Source of the DNA: Pelagibacterium montanilacus
GTDB taxonomy: Bacteria > Pseudomonadota > Alphaproteobacteria > Rhizobiales > Devosiaceae
Direction: 5' to 3'
DNA: 64,000 bases
Assembly (NCBI RefSeq): GCF_003992665.1
Contig: NZ_RZMX01000059.1
Location: 1 to 64,000, forward strand
Shown: positions 52,316-61,868 of the stretch, piece after piece
Layout of the letters: each line of letters starts with the position of its first letter
Numbering within the stretch: position 1 is the stretch's first letter
Translations under genes and position numbers: made by a program
The notes under the pieces: generated by a model
What the model was told of the DNA's origin: nothing
Database searches by the model: none
The model's input: the letters and a program-made list of their open reading frames with translations, nothing else

Positions 52316-53422
52316 TCAGGCGATAGCGCCGTCGGCGATATCTGTCTTGAGCGCCGCGGGGCGTTCGGGTCGGGTGGTGATGTCGATCCGCTGCCCGGTT
52401 TCCCCGGCGATCCCGATTGCCTCCATCACCTCGAGGGCATGCAGGGCCAGCGCGCCGCTGGCGCGGTGCGGGCGGCCCGAGCGGATGGCGTGCGCCATAT
52501 CAGCCACGCCCAGCGAGCGGAAATTGCCGTCGTGATAGGGCATGTCGAACGCGATCTCTTCCCATTCGCCGCCCTTGGCCATGCGCTCGATCTTGCCCCC
52601 GAAATGGTTGGGATCGGGCACCAGAAGGCTGGCGTCGGTGCCATAGATCTCGATGGGTGTGTGCCGGTGGCCGGCCACGTCGAAACTCATGGTGATCTGC
52701 ACGATCGCGCCCGAGACGAATTCGAGCAGCCCGGCCACATGGGTCGGCACGTCCACATCCATGGACTGGCCCTTGAGCGGCTCGCTCGTGATCTCGCGCG
52801 TCTTGCGCAGCATCGAACCCATGCCCGAAACCCGGGCGACCGGCCCGAGCAGATTGACGAGGTCGGTGACGTAATAGGGCCCCATGTCCAGCATCGGGCC
52901 GCCGCCCTTGGCATAGTAAAAGGCGGGGTTCGGGTGCCAGCGTTCATGGCCCGGGCACATGAAACAGGCGCTGCCGCCCACGATCCGGCCCATGCCGCCC
53001 GCGTCAACGAGGTTGCGGCAGGTCTGGTGGCTGCCCCCAAGGAAGGTGTCGGGCGCGCAGCCTACGCGCAGGCCGGTTTCCTCGCCCTTGGCGACGAGCT
53101 TCTGCCCGTCCGCGAACGTCACCGCCAGCGGCTTTTCCGAATAGACGTGCTTGTCCGCCTCGAGCGCCGCAATCCCGACCTCAACATGGGCCTGGGGGAT
53201 GGTGAGGTTGATGATCACCTCGATGTCGTCGGATGCCAGCAGCGCCTCGACGCTCCGCGCCTGGGTCCCGAAGGCCTCGGCCTGCTTGGCGGCCGTGTCG
53301 GGGTTGAGGTCGGCCACGGCGCGGATATTGAGGATGGGGAAATTGGGCGCAGCCTTGAGGTAGGCGCTCGAAATATTCCCGCACCCGATGATGCCGACGC
53401 CGACGCGATCAGTGTTTTCCAT
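52316..53422 (-). CDS. Gfo/Idh/MocA-family oxidoreductase (ThuB-like)
   Basis: This 368-residue protein has the NAD(P) motif GIIGCGNIS near residue 9, the family's EKPLA lysine motif (about 96), and a C-terminal beta-sheet domain with GGPMLDMGPYYVTDLVNLLG. Such enzymes oxidise sugars at C3 or act on inositols; D-apiose dehydrogenase belongs to the same family. The context (ThuA gene, ROK repressor, sugar importer) suggests oxidation of a glycoside to the 3-keto form. GGGGAGACAG precedes the ATG. It overlaps the end of the ROK gene by 14 bases, so both are one transcript. Confidence 0.88.
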   Translation of the reverse strand: MENTDRVGVGIIGCGNISSAYLKAAPNFPILNIRAVADLNPDTAAKQAEAFGTQARSVEALLASDDIEVIINLTIPQAHVEVGIAALEADKHVYSEKPLAVTFADGQKLVAKGEETGLRVGCAPDTFLGGSHQTCRNLVDAGGMGRIVGGSACFMCPGHERWHPNPAFYYAKGGGPMLDMGPYYVTDLVNLLGPVARVSGMGSMLRKTREITSEPLKGQSMDVDVPTHVAGLLEFVSGAIVQITMSFDVAGHRHTPIEIYGTDASLLVPDPNHFGGKIERMAKGGEWEEIAFDMPYHDGNFRSLGVADMAHAIRSGRPHRASGALALHALEVMEAIGIAGETGQRIDITTRPERPAALKTDIADGAIA

Positions 53423-54653
53423 CTGTCTCCCCTTGTATTCCGTTCCTGATGGAGTGACGCGCCGGCCCGGTCGTCGACCAGGGCGCGCCGTAGAGTTCGC
53501 GCAGCGCAAGCGCCGCCGCGCCGCGCGCCCACACGTCGTCGCCGGGCATGTGCACGGTGATCTCGGCCACCCCGCGCATGGCGGGCGAGATCGCGGATTC
53601 GAAGGTGGCGTGCAGTTTTTCCAGCACCTCGTTGCCAAGCGCCAGCGTCGAGCCCACCAAAAGGATGCGCGGCGGCGCCAGCATGGTCACGATGTTGGCG
53701 ATCGCCACGCCCAGCGCCGCGCCCGCCTCATTGGCGCTCGAAAGCAACCCGCCATCGCCCCGGGCGATCCGCTCGGCCACCTTGGCCGCGCCCTTGCCGT
53801 TGCGCGCGCTTTCGCGCAGGCAGTCGGCGTCCGCGCTCCCGGAGATGATCGCGTCCTGCTCGGCGAGTTCGGAAAGCCGGGTGGGGCCGGCGCCATTGGG
53901 CCCGCTCATTACGAGGTCTCCCAGATTGGGCGAAAGCCCCAATGCGCCGCGGAAAAGCTGGCCCTCATGCATCACCGCGAGCCCGATGGCATTTTCCAGT
54001 GATACCAGTGCAAAATCCTCGAACTCGCGCGCGTCCCCGAACCAGTATTCGGCCTGCGCCACCGCGTTCGCGTCGTTCTCCACATAGGTCGGCACCCCCA
54101 GGCGCTCGACCATGGCGTCCGAAAGCTGGGCATCGAGCTCGTCGATCAGCGGGCTCGCGCGCACCCGCCCGGTGCCGTATTCCACGACCCCCGGCAGCGC
54201 CACGCACAGGCTGGTGATCTGCCCGATGGTCAGCCCCGCCTTGCTCACGCAACTGCGCACCCCGTCCTCGATCAGATAGGCGAGCACGTTGAGCGGTTCG
54301 CGCGAAAGCCGGACGGGAAGCCCCAGATCGGCAAGCACATCGCCCTGAAAATCGGTCACCGCGAGGTGGATCCGGTAGCGCGAGACCTTGACGCCGACCA
54401 CGAATGCCGCCTGGGCGCGCAGCGCCAGCATCACCCGGGGGCGGCCGCGCGCGCCATTGCGGACATCACCCAGATTCTGGCTTTCGATCAGCCCATCATC
54501 GAGCAGGGAGGCGGTGATCGCGGACACGGTGGTGGCCGACAGCTCGGTGCGTTCGCAGATTTCCACGCGCGCCAGCGGGCCGTAGCGGCGGATCGTGTCC
54601 AGCACGTGAAAGCGATTGATCGCACGCATGAGTTCCGGATCGGCGGTCTTCAT
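53409..54653 (-). CDS. ROK-family transcriptional repressor lacking the zinc-binding Cys motif
   Basis: This 414-residue regulator has an N-terminal winged helix (about 8-75, LARVEICERTELSATTVSAITASLL) and a ROK sugar-kinase-like domain with VENDANAVAQAE (sugar-contact Asp) and GVAIANIVTMLAPPRILLVG. The usual CxCGxxGC zinc site after the GELGH-like segment is missing: the sequence reads GLSPNLGDLVMSGPNGAGP, so it should not be a kinase and its sugar-binding loop is altered. It controls, by inference, the divergent importer and its own operon: two palindromes (54674-54696, 54798-54822) lie between them. The start is the ATG at 54653. Confidence 0.9.
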   Translation of the reverse strand: MKTADPELMRAINRFHVLDTIRRYGPLARVEICERTELSATTVSAITASLLDDGLIESQNLGDVRNGARGRPRVMLALRAQAAFVVGVKVSRYRIHLAVTDFQGDVLADLGLPVRLSREPLNVLAYLIEDGVRSCVSKAGLTIGQITSLCVALPGVVEYGTGRVRASPLIDELDAQLSDAMVERLGVPTYVENDANAVAQAEYWFGDAREFEDFALVSLENAIGLAVMHEGQLFRGALGLSPNLGDLVMSGPNGAGPTRLSELAEQDAIISGSADADCLRESARNGKGAAKVAERIARGDGGLLSSANEAGAALGVAIANIVTMLAPPRILLVGSTLALGNEVLEKLHATFESAISPAMRGVAEITVHMPGDDVWARGAAALALRELYGAPWSTTGPARHSIRNGIQGETDGKH

Positions 54654-54673
54654 TCTCGGGTCTGCGCGCCTTT

Positions 54674-54696
54674 TTTAATAACGATAGCGGATTAAA
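54674..54696. promoter_or_regulatory. Operator-like palindrome before the ROK gene
   Basis: TTTAAT and ATTAAA flank 11 bases, 21 bases upstream of the ROK start. Read on the minus strand it begins TTTAATCCG, close to TTTTATCCG of the site at 54798-54822 (14 of 23 aligned positions agree), suggesting the same protein, and hence autoregulation. Confidence 0.65.
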
Positions 54697-54773
54697 TGCC
54701 TCCGCTGTTTAGGCCCAAACCGCTGCGCATTCAACACGGAATCCGGCCTGCAGGCGATTTTTGGAACGTTCCC

Positions 54774-54803
54774 TTGACAGAGGAGCGGTCCGTGGCGTTA
54801 TTT
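54774..54803 (+). promoter_or_regulatory. Sigma-70-type promoter of the importer operon
   Basis: A perfect TTGACA (54774-54779) lies 18 bases before TTATTT (54798-54803). It is the best promoter in the window, about 60 bases before the importer's start codon. The palindrome GGAACGTTCC (54763-54772) abuts the -35, and the 54798-54822 operator covers the -10. Confidence 0.65.
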
Positions 54804-54822
54804 TATCCGTAACAAAAAATAA
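54798..54822. promoter_or_regulatory. Operator-like palindrome over the importer's -10
   Basis: TTATTTT (54798-54804) and AAAATAA (54816-54822) are a perfect inverted repeat with an 11-base spacer, the same spacer length as at 54674-54696. Its position on the -10 is what a repressor site should have. Confidence 0.7.
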
Positions 54823-54856
54823 ATAATGACCGAGCCAGCCAGAGGAGGAAACGCTC

Positions 54857-56143
54857 GTGAGAAGGACCATGTACAGGACCGCGCTGTTGTCAGGCGCATC
54901 TGCCATCATCGCATCGCTTGCCGCGACGGGGGCCGCCCAGGCCCAGACCGAAGTGCGCTGGATGCACATCGAGACCGACCCCGGTTATCTCGAGGTCTGG
55001 GAAGACATGGTGGAGGAGTATAACGCCGCAAACCCGGACGTGAACGTGACCATGCAGTTCCTGGAAAACGAGGCGTTCAAGGCCCGCCTTCCGACGCTGC
55101 TCCAGTCTGATGCCGCGCCGCACCTGTTCTACAGCTGGGGCGGCGGCGTTCTGCGCGCCCAGGCGGAAACCGGCGTTCTGATGAACCTCACCGAGGAGAT
55201 GATGGCCAATGACGGGGAGTGGTCCGACAGCTACATTCCCGCCTCGCTCAACGGCGTGAGCTTTGACGACGAGATCTGGGCCGTGCCCTACCGCATGGGC
55301 ACCGTCAGCTTCTTTTACAACAAGGAAATCTTCGAGGACGTCGGCATCAACGCCGACGAGCTCACCGACTGGGAATCCTTCCTGGGCGCGGTCGAGGACA
55401 TCAAGGAAGCCGGCTATGTGCCCATCGCCGGTGGCGGCGGGGATCGCTGGCCGATCCACTTCTACTGGAGCTACCTTGCCATGCGCATCGGCGGCCAGGA
55501 GGTCGTGGACAACGCCAAGACCGGCGAGGGCGAAGGCTTCATGCACGACGCATTCGTCGAGGCGGGTCAGGAACTCGCGCGCCTTGGCGCGCTCGAGCCG
55601 TTCCAGCCGGGCTATCTGGCGGCCACCTGGCCGCAGACGCTTGGCCTTTTCGGTGACGGTGGCGCCGCCATGATCCTGGGGTTCGAGAACACAGAGCAGA
55701 ACCAGCGCAACAACGCAGCCGACGGCGAGGGCCTTGCGTCCGACAATCTCGGGCGCTTCCCCTTCCCGGAAGTCGAGGGCGGGGTCGGTCAGGTCACCGA
55801 TACGCTCGGCGGGCTCAACGGCTGGGCGGTGACCCACAACGCACCCCCCGAGACGCTCGACTTCCTGCGCCACTTCACCAGCGTGGAGCGCCAGCGTGAG
55901 ATGGCTCAGGCCGAGATGATCATCCCGGTCGCCGTCGGCGCCGAGGACGGGGTCGAGGATCCGCTTCTCCAGGAATCGGCCCGCCAGCTCTCGGAATCGA
56001 CCTGGCACCAGAACTATTTCGACCAGGATTTCGGTCCCGCGCTCGGCCGCGTGATCAACGACGTCTCGGTCGAGATCGTCTCGGGCAACATGGAGCCTGA
56101 CCAGGCCGTCCAGATGCTCGCCGACGAGGCGATGCTCCAGTAG
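54857..56143 (+). CDS. Periplasmic sugar-binding protein of a MalEFGK-type ABC importer
   Basis: This 428-residue family-1 solute-binding protein has a signal peptide (RRTMYRTALLSGASAIIASLAA, cleavage near AQAQT) and carbohydrate-binding segments such as VRWMHIETDPGYLEVW and LFYSWGGG. The GTG at 54857 has a near-perfect AGGAGG upstream; an ATG four codons in is possible. It belongs with the Thu-like genes across the divergent promoter, so the ligand is probably a disaccharide or other glycoside. Confidence 0.92.
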   Translation: MRRTMYRTALLSGASAIIASLAATGAAQAQTEVRWMHIETDPGYLEVWEDMVEEYNAANPDVNVTMQFLENEAFKARLPTLLQSDAAPHLFYSWGGGVLRAQAETGVLMNLTEEMMANDGEWSDSYIPASLNGVSFDDEIWAVPYRMGTVSFFYNKEIFEDVGINADELTDWESFLGAVEDIKEAGYVPIAGGGGDRWPIHFYWSYLAMRIGGQEVVDNAKTGEGEGFMHDAFVEAGQELARLGALEPFQPGYLAATWPQTLGLFGDGGAAMILGFENTEQNQRNNAADGEGLASDNLGRFPFPEVEGGVGQVTDTLGGLNGWAVTHNAPPETLDFLRHFTSVERQREMAQAEMIIPVAVGAEDGVEDPLLQESARQLSESTWHQNYFDQDFGPALGRVINDVSVEIVSGNMEPDQAVQMLADEAMLQ

Positions 56144-56171
56144 CATCGGCCCGTCGCCGAGACCAACCGAT

Positions 56172-56206
56172 CCCCGCCGGCACTCCTCCCTATAAGGCCG
56201 GCGGGG
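56172..56206 (+). terminator. Hairpin between the binding-protein and permease genes
   Basis: CCCCGCCGGC (56172-56181) pairs perfectly with GCCGGCGGGG (56197-56206) over a 15-base loop; no T-run follows. As in the other importers, it may raise the ratio of binding protein to permeases. Confidence 0.55.
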
Positions 56207-56247
56207 GTCGTTCCCATCGACGATTTTGAGCGGGTGCATGCCGAGCC

Positions 56248-57195
56248 ATGACGACAGCACTGCAGAACTGGGCCAGTTCGGCTCGCAGGAAGATCAAGGA
56301 AAACGCCCGCCCCATCCGGCGTGAGGAGCCGATAGGGCCGGCGCGCTGGCCTGTGCTGGTGCTGTTCATGCCCCCGGCGCTCCTTTTGTTCACGATCTTC
56401 GTCATTCTCCCCATCGGTGAGGCCGCCTGGTACAGCGTCTTCAACTGGAACGGGTATGGCCGGCCCGAGGAATTCGTGGGCCTGCGCAATTTCGAGGTGC
56501 TGTTTCGCAACAACGCCTTCCGTCAGGCGCTCCAGAACACCGGCTTGATCATGCTGGTTTCGATCATCATCCAGGTGCCGCTGGCGCTCTGGCTCGCCAT
56601 GCTGCTGGCGCGCAAGATCCCCGGGGTCGTGGGCTTCCGGCTGATCTTTTTTCTCCCCTATGTGCTGGCCGATGTGGCGGCAGGTCTGATCTGGCGCTTC
56701 GTTTACGACGGCGACTTCGGGCTCTTTGCCGCCATCTTCGGCTTTTTCGGCATGGAAACACCCTATGTGCTCGCCGATCGCAACGTGGCGATCTACGCGG
56801 TGCTCGCGGTGGTGGTCTGGAAATATTTCGGCTTCCACATGATGCTGTTCATTGCCGGGCTCCAGGCCATCGACAAGCATCTGCTCGAGGCCGCCGATAT
56901 CGACGGTGCATCCGGCTGGCAGAAATTCCGTTACGTGACGCTGCCTCTGCTTGGCCCCACCGTCAGGCTTTCCATCTTCTTTGCCGTGATCGGTTCGCTC
57001 CAGCTTTTCGATGTCGTCATGCCGCTCACCGGAGGCGGGCCCTCCAACAGCACGGAAACCCTGGTCACATTTCTTTACAGCTATGGCGTGATGCGCATGC
57101 AGGTCGGCTTTGGCAGTGCCGCGGGCGTGGTCCTGTTCGTGATCTGCGTCGTGCTTGCCTTCACCTACAAGCGGGTCCTGATGCGCAATGACTGA
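56248..57195 (+). CDS. ABC importer permease (MalF/UgpA type)
   Basis: This 315-residue permease has an extended charged N-terminus (ARRKIKENARPIRREE), six helices and the EAA loop LLEAADIDGASGWQKFRYVTLP (in part EAADIDGAS). It overlaps the second permease gene by eight bases. A conventional partner for the binding protein upstream. Confidence 0.92.
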   Translation: MTTALQNWASSARRKIKENARPIRREEPIGPARWPVLVLFMPPALLLFTIFVILPIGEAAWYSVFNWNGYGRPEEFVGLRNFEVLFRNNAFRQALQNTGLIMLVSIIIQVPLALWLAMLLARKIPGVVGFRLIFFLPYVLADVAAGLIWRFVYDGDFGLFAAIFGFFGMETPYVLADRNVAIYAVLAVVVWKYFGFHMMLFIAGLQAIDKHLLEAADIDGASGWQKFRYVTLPLLGPTVRLSIFFAVIGSLQLFDVVMPLTGGGPSNSTETLVTFLYSYGVMRMQVGFGSAAGVVLFVICVVLAFTYKRVLMRND

Positions 57196-58066
57196 TACGA
57201 CCGCTACACTGCCTCCCGGCAACCGCAACACGTCCAGCCCCGGCTCGAGCTTCGTTCGGACGCTCTACACCTATGCGGCGCTGTTCCTGGTTGCGTCCAT
57301 CGTCCTGATCCCTCTGGTCACCACCGCGCTCGGCGGCTTCAAGACGCTGGGGGATCTGCGCACCAATCCCTTCGGGCTGCCGGCGGAATGGCAGTGGGCG
57401 AACTATCTCGAGATCCTGTTTTCCGAGCGGTATTGGCGCATGCTCTGGAACTCGCTGGTCATCGGGTTCTGGACCACCTTCCTCACCCTCGCGGTGGCGG
57501 CCATGGCGGCCTTCACCCTCGCCCATGTGCGCTTTTTCGGCTCGGGCTATCTGCTCAACTACTTCCTGCTGGGCCTGATGTTCCCGGTCGCCACGGCCAT
57601 CCTGCCGCTCTTTATCCGCGTGAGGGATCTGGGGTTGCTCGACAGCTATTGGGGGGTCGTGCTCCCGCAGGTGGCCTTCGGGCTGGGCATGAGCATCCTC
57701 TTGATGCGCAATTTCTTCCGCAACGTGCCCAACGAGCTGTTCGACGCGGCGTTCGTGGACGGGTGCGGCTATATCCGTTTTTTCTGGGCGGTCACCCTGC
57801 CGCTTTCGCGGCCCATCATCGCCACGGTCGGCATCGTTGCCTTCGTGCAGAGCTGGAACAATTACATCATCCCGCTGATCATGCTGACCTCGGAAAGCAA
57901 TTACCCCTGGCCACTCGGGATCATGTCCTATCGCGGCGAATACGGCACGGCCTGGCAGATGATCCTGGCGTTCATCACGCTCACCATCCTGCCCACGGTG
58001 ATCGTCTTTTTCGCCGCCCAGAAGCATATCATTGCCGGGCTGACCTCCGGCGCCGTCAAGGGCTGA
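57188..58066 (+). CDS. ABC importer permease (MalG/UgpE type)
   Basis: This 292-residue permease has six membrane segments and the loop LFDAAFVDGCGYIRFFWAVTLP (in part DAAFVDGCG) that docks on the ATPase. It overlaps the preceding gene and is followed after 16 bases by the ATPase gene. Confidence 0.92.
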   Translation: MTDTTATLPPGNRNTSSPGSSFVRTLYTYAALFLVASIVLIPLVTTALGGFKTLGDLRTNPFGLPAEWQWANYLEILFSERYWRMLWNSLVIGFWTTFLTLAVAAMAAFTLAHVRFFGSGYLLNYFLLGLMFPVATAILPLFIRVRDLGLLDSYWGVVLPQVAFGLGMSILLMRNFFRNVPNELFDAAFVDGCGYIRFFWAVTLPLSRPIIATVGIVAFVQSWNNYIIPLIMLTSESNYPWPLGIMSYRGEYGTAWQMILAFITLTILPTVIVFFAAQKHIIAGLTSGAVKG

Positions 58067-58082
58067 ACATCAAGGAGCATTC

Positions 58083-59147
<1,065 letters not shown>

Positions 59148-59161
59148 AGTCTTTCCGCTTT

Positions 59162-59181
59162 TCCCGGACATCGATCCGGGA
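59162..59181 (+). terminator. Hairpin after the importer operon
   Basis: TCCCGGA (59162-59168) pairs perfectly with TCCGGGA (59175-59181), loop catcga; a TTTT follows after about eight GC-rich bases. Likely end of the operon transcript. Confidence 0.5.
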
Positions 59182-59307
59182 CGGGCGCCTTTTGTCCGCC
59201 GGCGGCCGGGTGTGCGTCCGCCGGTCCTGCAACGTTTCCCCCGCCCAGTTCATTGCTCAGCCTGAACGGCCCGGACCTTCACGGCCCCTCATGGCGGGAG
59301 ACGCACA

Positions 59308-59766
59308 ATGCCCCATCCTTTCATCCGCAAAAGCATGCTGGCCGCCGGCCTTGTCCTCGCCGGACCGGTCAGCGCCGCGCCGCTGTTTCTCGGCGAACAG
59401 GAAGTGCCCGAGGACACCGCCGGTGCCGCCCAGCAATGGTGCCAGGAACTCGATGCCGAGGCACGCGCCGGGAGCTCAGACACGCCCGATCCCAATCAGA
59501 GCGCGGAGGCCGAACAGACCGCCCGGGGCGAGCGGGGGCCGCTCCTGCCGGTCCCCGAGGACCAGCCAGCCACCCTCGCGGATGCCTTCATCACTCCTCC
59601 CGATGGTCTGGGAGATGTCGGCAGCACCGATGGCGGTGGAGCGGAGGGCGCATCGGAATCAGGTGCCCAATCGGGCTTCGAGCTGTCCGCGGACGGGGAG
59701 GGGAATGGCTTCTCTCTGGAGGACGTCACTCTCGAGGACTGCAAGGCAGCCGGCCTCATCTTTTAA
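59308..59766 (+). CDS. Small exported acidic protein, unknown function
   Basis: This 152-residue protein has an apparent Sec signal peptide (PHPFIRKSMLAAGLVLAGPVSAA) and a mature part rich in Glu, Asp, Gly and Ser, probably largely unstructured, with two cysteines (WCQEL near 43 and DCKAAGL near the end) that could form a disulfide. I recognise no family. GGGAGAC precedes the ATG. It opens a block of stress-related genes. Alternatively it could be a spurious frame, but the signal peptide and ribosome site argue for a gene. Confidence 0.55.
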   Translation: MPHPFIRKSMLAAGLVLAGPVSAAPLFLGEQEVPEDTAGAAQQWCQELDAEARAGSSDTPDPNQSAEAEQTARGERGPLLPVPEDQPATLADAFITPPDGLGDVGSTDGGGAEGASESGAQSGFELSADGEGNGFSLEDVTLEDCKAAGLIF

Positions 59767-59871
59767 AGCCGTGCGCCAACATATGTTGCCTGTTCCGCGC
59801 TCCACGGCCGTAGGGGCAACCCTTGCCCGGTCTCAGCATTCCCGGTGACCGCAACCTCAGGAGCTATCCCC

Positions 59872-60192
59872 ATGACCAGCGAGAAGCGCACGCCCGGTCT
59901 CAACCCCGGCACGGACGCCTCGGGCCCTCAGGGACCGGCACAGGCCCATCCGCCCGCCGCGCCCGGACAGGACAAGGACAAGAGCGCCAGGTCCGATATC
60001 CCCGAGGCCGAGCCCGACCACCACCAGGTCGCCGCCTTCCACGACAAACAGCCCGCCGGGCCGGACCAAGCCCGCGTTCAGGTGCGCGAAGCCGGCAAGG
60101 ACGCGCCAAGGACACCGCAGGGCAAATGGGACGATGTCGACGAAGCCAGCGACGAATCCTTCCCCGCCAGCGATCCCCCGGCGCGCTACTGA
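59872..60192 (+). CDS. Small hydrophilic protein with the 'ESFPASDPPA' C-terminal motif
   Basis: This 106-residue protein is rich in Pro, Asp, Gln and Lys and probably disordered, except for a conserved C-terminus WDDVDEASDESFPASDPP. That motif occurs at the end of many small proteobacterial proteins of unknown function, often near stress genes. AGGAG precedes the ATG at 59872; a longer frame from 59845 has none. It lies 48 bases before the YghA-like SDR gene and is probably co-transcribed. Function unknown. Confidence 0.75.
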   Translation: MTSEKRTPGLNPGTDASGPQGPAQAHPPAAPGQDKDKSARSDIPEAEPDHHQVAAFHDKQPAGPDQARVQVREAGKDAPRTPQGKWDDVDEASDESFPASDPPARY

Positions 60193-60240
60193 GCGCCCCC
60201 GCTTCACCATTCATATCCCATCACAGCCGAGGAATTTGAT

Positions 60241-61089
60241 ATGCCCGATTCCCAGCCGCCCCAACATCAGGACCGCCAGCCCGGGGTCGAAACCGAGATG
60301 AACCCGGCCCCGCAATACATGCCGTTCTATCCCGGAAGTGGTCGGCTCAAGGACAAGTCCGTCATCATCACCGGTGGCGATTCCGGCATCGGCCGCGCCG
60401 TCGCCGTACTCTTTGCCCGGGAAGGCGCAAACATCGCCATTGTCTACCGCGACGAGCACGACGATGCCGAAGAGACCGGCAAGCTGGTCGAGCGCGAAGG
60501 CGGAAACGCCATCCTCGTCGCCGGCGATGTCGGGGACCCCGGGTTCTGCAAGGACGCGGCCGACCGGACCGAAAAGGCGTTCGGCAACGTCGACATCCTC
60601 GTCAACAACGCCGCCGAGCAATATGTGCGCGAGGACATCGCCAACGTGCCGCCTGAAGACATGGAGCGGGTCTTCCGCACCAATGCGTTCGGCTATTTCT
60701 TCATGATCCAGGCCGTCATCGACCGGCTCCCCGCCGGCGGGCGCATCATCAACACCGCCTCGATCGTCGCCTATCGCGGCCACCCCGAACTGCTCGACTA
60801 CGCCATGACCAAGGGCGCCATCGTCGCGCTCACCCGCTCGCTGGCCAACCGGCTGGCCGACAGGCCGATTCTGGTCAATGCCGTGGCCCCGGGCCCGATC
60901 TGGACGCCGCTCATCCCGGCGAGCTTTCCCGCCGACACGGTTGCAAAATTCGGCGGCAGCACCCCGCTCGGCCGGCCCGGACAGCCCAACGAGGTGGCCC
61001 CGGCCTATCTGCTGCTCGCCAGCGAGGACGGGCGCTACATCACCGGCCAGGCCATCCACGTGAACGGCGGCGAGCTCACAAGCAGCTAG
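60241..61089 (+). CDS. Short-chain dehydrogenase of the YghA / general-stress-39 type
   Basis: This 282-residue SDR has a ~35-residue Pro/Gln-rich extension, then the NAD(P) motif ITGGDSGIGRAVAVLFAREGA (in part GGDSGIGRA), NNAAEQ, the active-site Tyr-Lys in YAMTKGA and APGPIWTPLIP. The extension and GGDSGIG identify the group that includes E. coli YghA and Bacillus YdaD, stress-induced enzymes with aldehyde reductase or sugar dehydrogenase activity. The small gene upstream and repeat C downstream bound its transcript. Confidence 0.9.
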   Translation: MPDSQPPQHQDRQPGVETEMNPAPQYMPFYPGSGRLKDKSVIITGGDSGIGRAVAVLFAREGANIAIVYRDEHDDAEETGKLVEREGGNAILVAGDVGDPGFCKDAADRTEKAFGNVDILVNNAAEQYVREDIANVPPEDMERVFRTNAFGYFFMIQAVIDRLPAGGRIINTASIVAYRGHPELLDYAMTKGAIVALTRSLANRLADRPILVNAVAPGPIWTPLIPASFPADTVAKFGGSTPLGRPGQPNEVAPAYLLLASEDGRYITGQAIHVNGGELTSS

Positions 61090-61110
61090 GCCGGCATCGG
61101 GTAGAATATT

Positions 61111-61152
61111 TAGAGCTGCTGTTCTGATTCAATCACAACAGCACAGACTCTA
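61111..61152. repeat. Dispersed intergenic repeat, copy C (hairpin unit)
   Basis: A 42-base dyad tagagctgctgtt...agcacagactcta with stem TGCTGTT/AACAGCA and loop ctgattcaatcac, resembling the tail of copy B (42537-42577). It lies between convergent genes and contains the stop codon of the minus-strand gene at 61150. It may act as a bidirectional terminator. Confidence 0.65.
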
Positions 61153-61335
61153 AAGCTGGGCCACCTGCTTGCCGGTCTGGATCTGCCGGATGATCGCCTG
61201 CCGGATCAGCACGTCGCTGGGGCAGTGGTGGCGCGCGGCGATCTGGCGGGTGGTCCGTTCGATGGGCAGAACGCCGCGCGAATGCCGCAGAACTTCATCG
61301 CGCACCGATTGCGCCACGGTGTTCGGCTTGTCCAT
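61150..61335 (-). CDS. Small hypothetical protein
   Basis: This 61-residue protein is basic and helical, with ERTTRQIAARHHCPSDVLIRQAI in the middle and no membrane segment. I see no family; a helix-turn-helix-like fold is possible but cannot be shown. The ATG at 61335 has GGAG eight bases upstream; an upstream ATG at 61362 has none. It is alone on the minus strand. Confidence 0.55.
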   Translation of the reverse strand: MDKPNTVAQSVRDEVLRHSRGVLPIERTTRQIAARHHCPSDVLIRQAIIRQIQTGKQVAQL

Positions 61336-61494
61336 CTCAAGGCTCCTCGCGTCGTCATGCATGGGCCCATCTTAGCGCGCCCACACTGCGCTGCATTAAC
61401 CTGGGTTACTGTTGCCGCGTGGCCCGGGGATAAACCGGAACGCTCTGGCCCGCTCGGGCCTTGCCCGCTCACCCAAACAGCAGGACTTCCTGTC

Positions 61495-61773
61495 ATGGAC
61501 CCACGCTCGCCTCCGCCAACGCTGGACAAGCTGCGCCACGATATCGACAGTGGCAGGACCGGGGACAAGATCGATTATCCCGACCCAGCAGCCGCACCTC
61601 TGGGCGCGGATGCGGAAGCCGGCGGCCAGCCCACGTCCCCCGACGACATCGCGGAGCAGCAGGTGCCGCCGCCGGCGCACCAAAAGCGCCGGTGGCTCGG
61701 GCTTGTCCTGTTCATCGTCGTCGGCCTCGTGCTGGTGTTTGCCCTTGGCGGGCTGGTAGGCGCGCGCGGCTGA
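61495..61773 (+). CDS. Small single-pass membrane protein, unknown function
   Basis: This 92-residue protein has a Pro/Asp-rich cytoplasmic part (DKLRHDIDSGRTGDKIDYPDPAAAPLG, in part) and a single C-terminal transmembrane helix (about 66-89, LGLVLFIVVGLVLVFALGG). The DKLRHDIDSGRTGDKI/DYPDP pattern looks conserved in related alphaproteobacteria, but no function is known to me. AGGA precedes the ATG. It lies 95 bases before sodC on the same strand. Confidence 0.7.
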   Translation: MDPRSPPPTLDKLRHDIDSGRTGDKIDYPDPAAAPLGADAEAGGQPTSPDDIAEQQVPPPAHQKRRWLGLVLFIVVGLVLVFALGGLVGARG

Positions 61774-61868
61774 GTTAACCCATGTGGATCGGCGCCGGCG
61801 GGGGCGGAACGCCCATCGACGCGGCCCGTTGGCCCGGCGACCCACACGCCAACCCCAGGGAGAATGCC

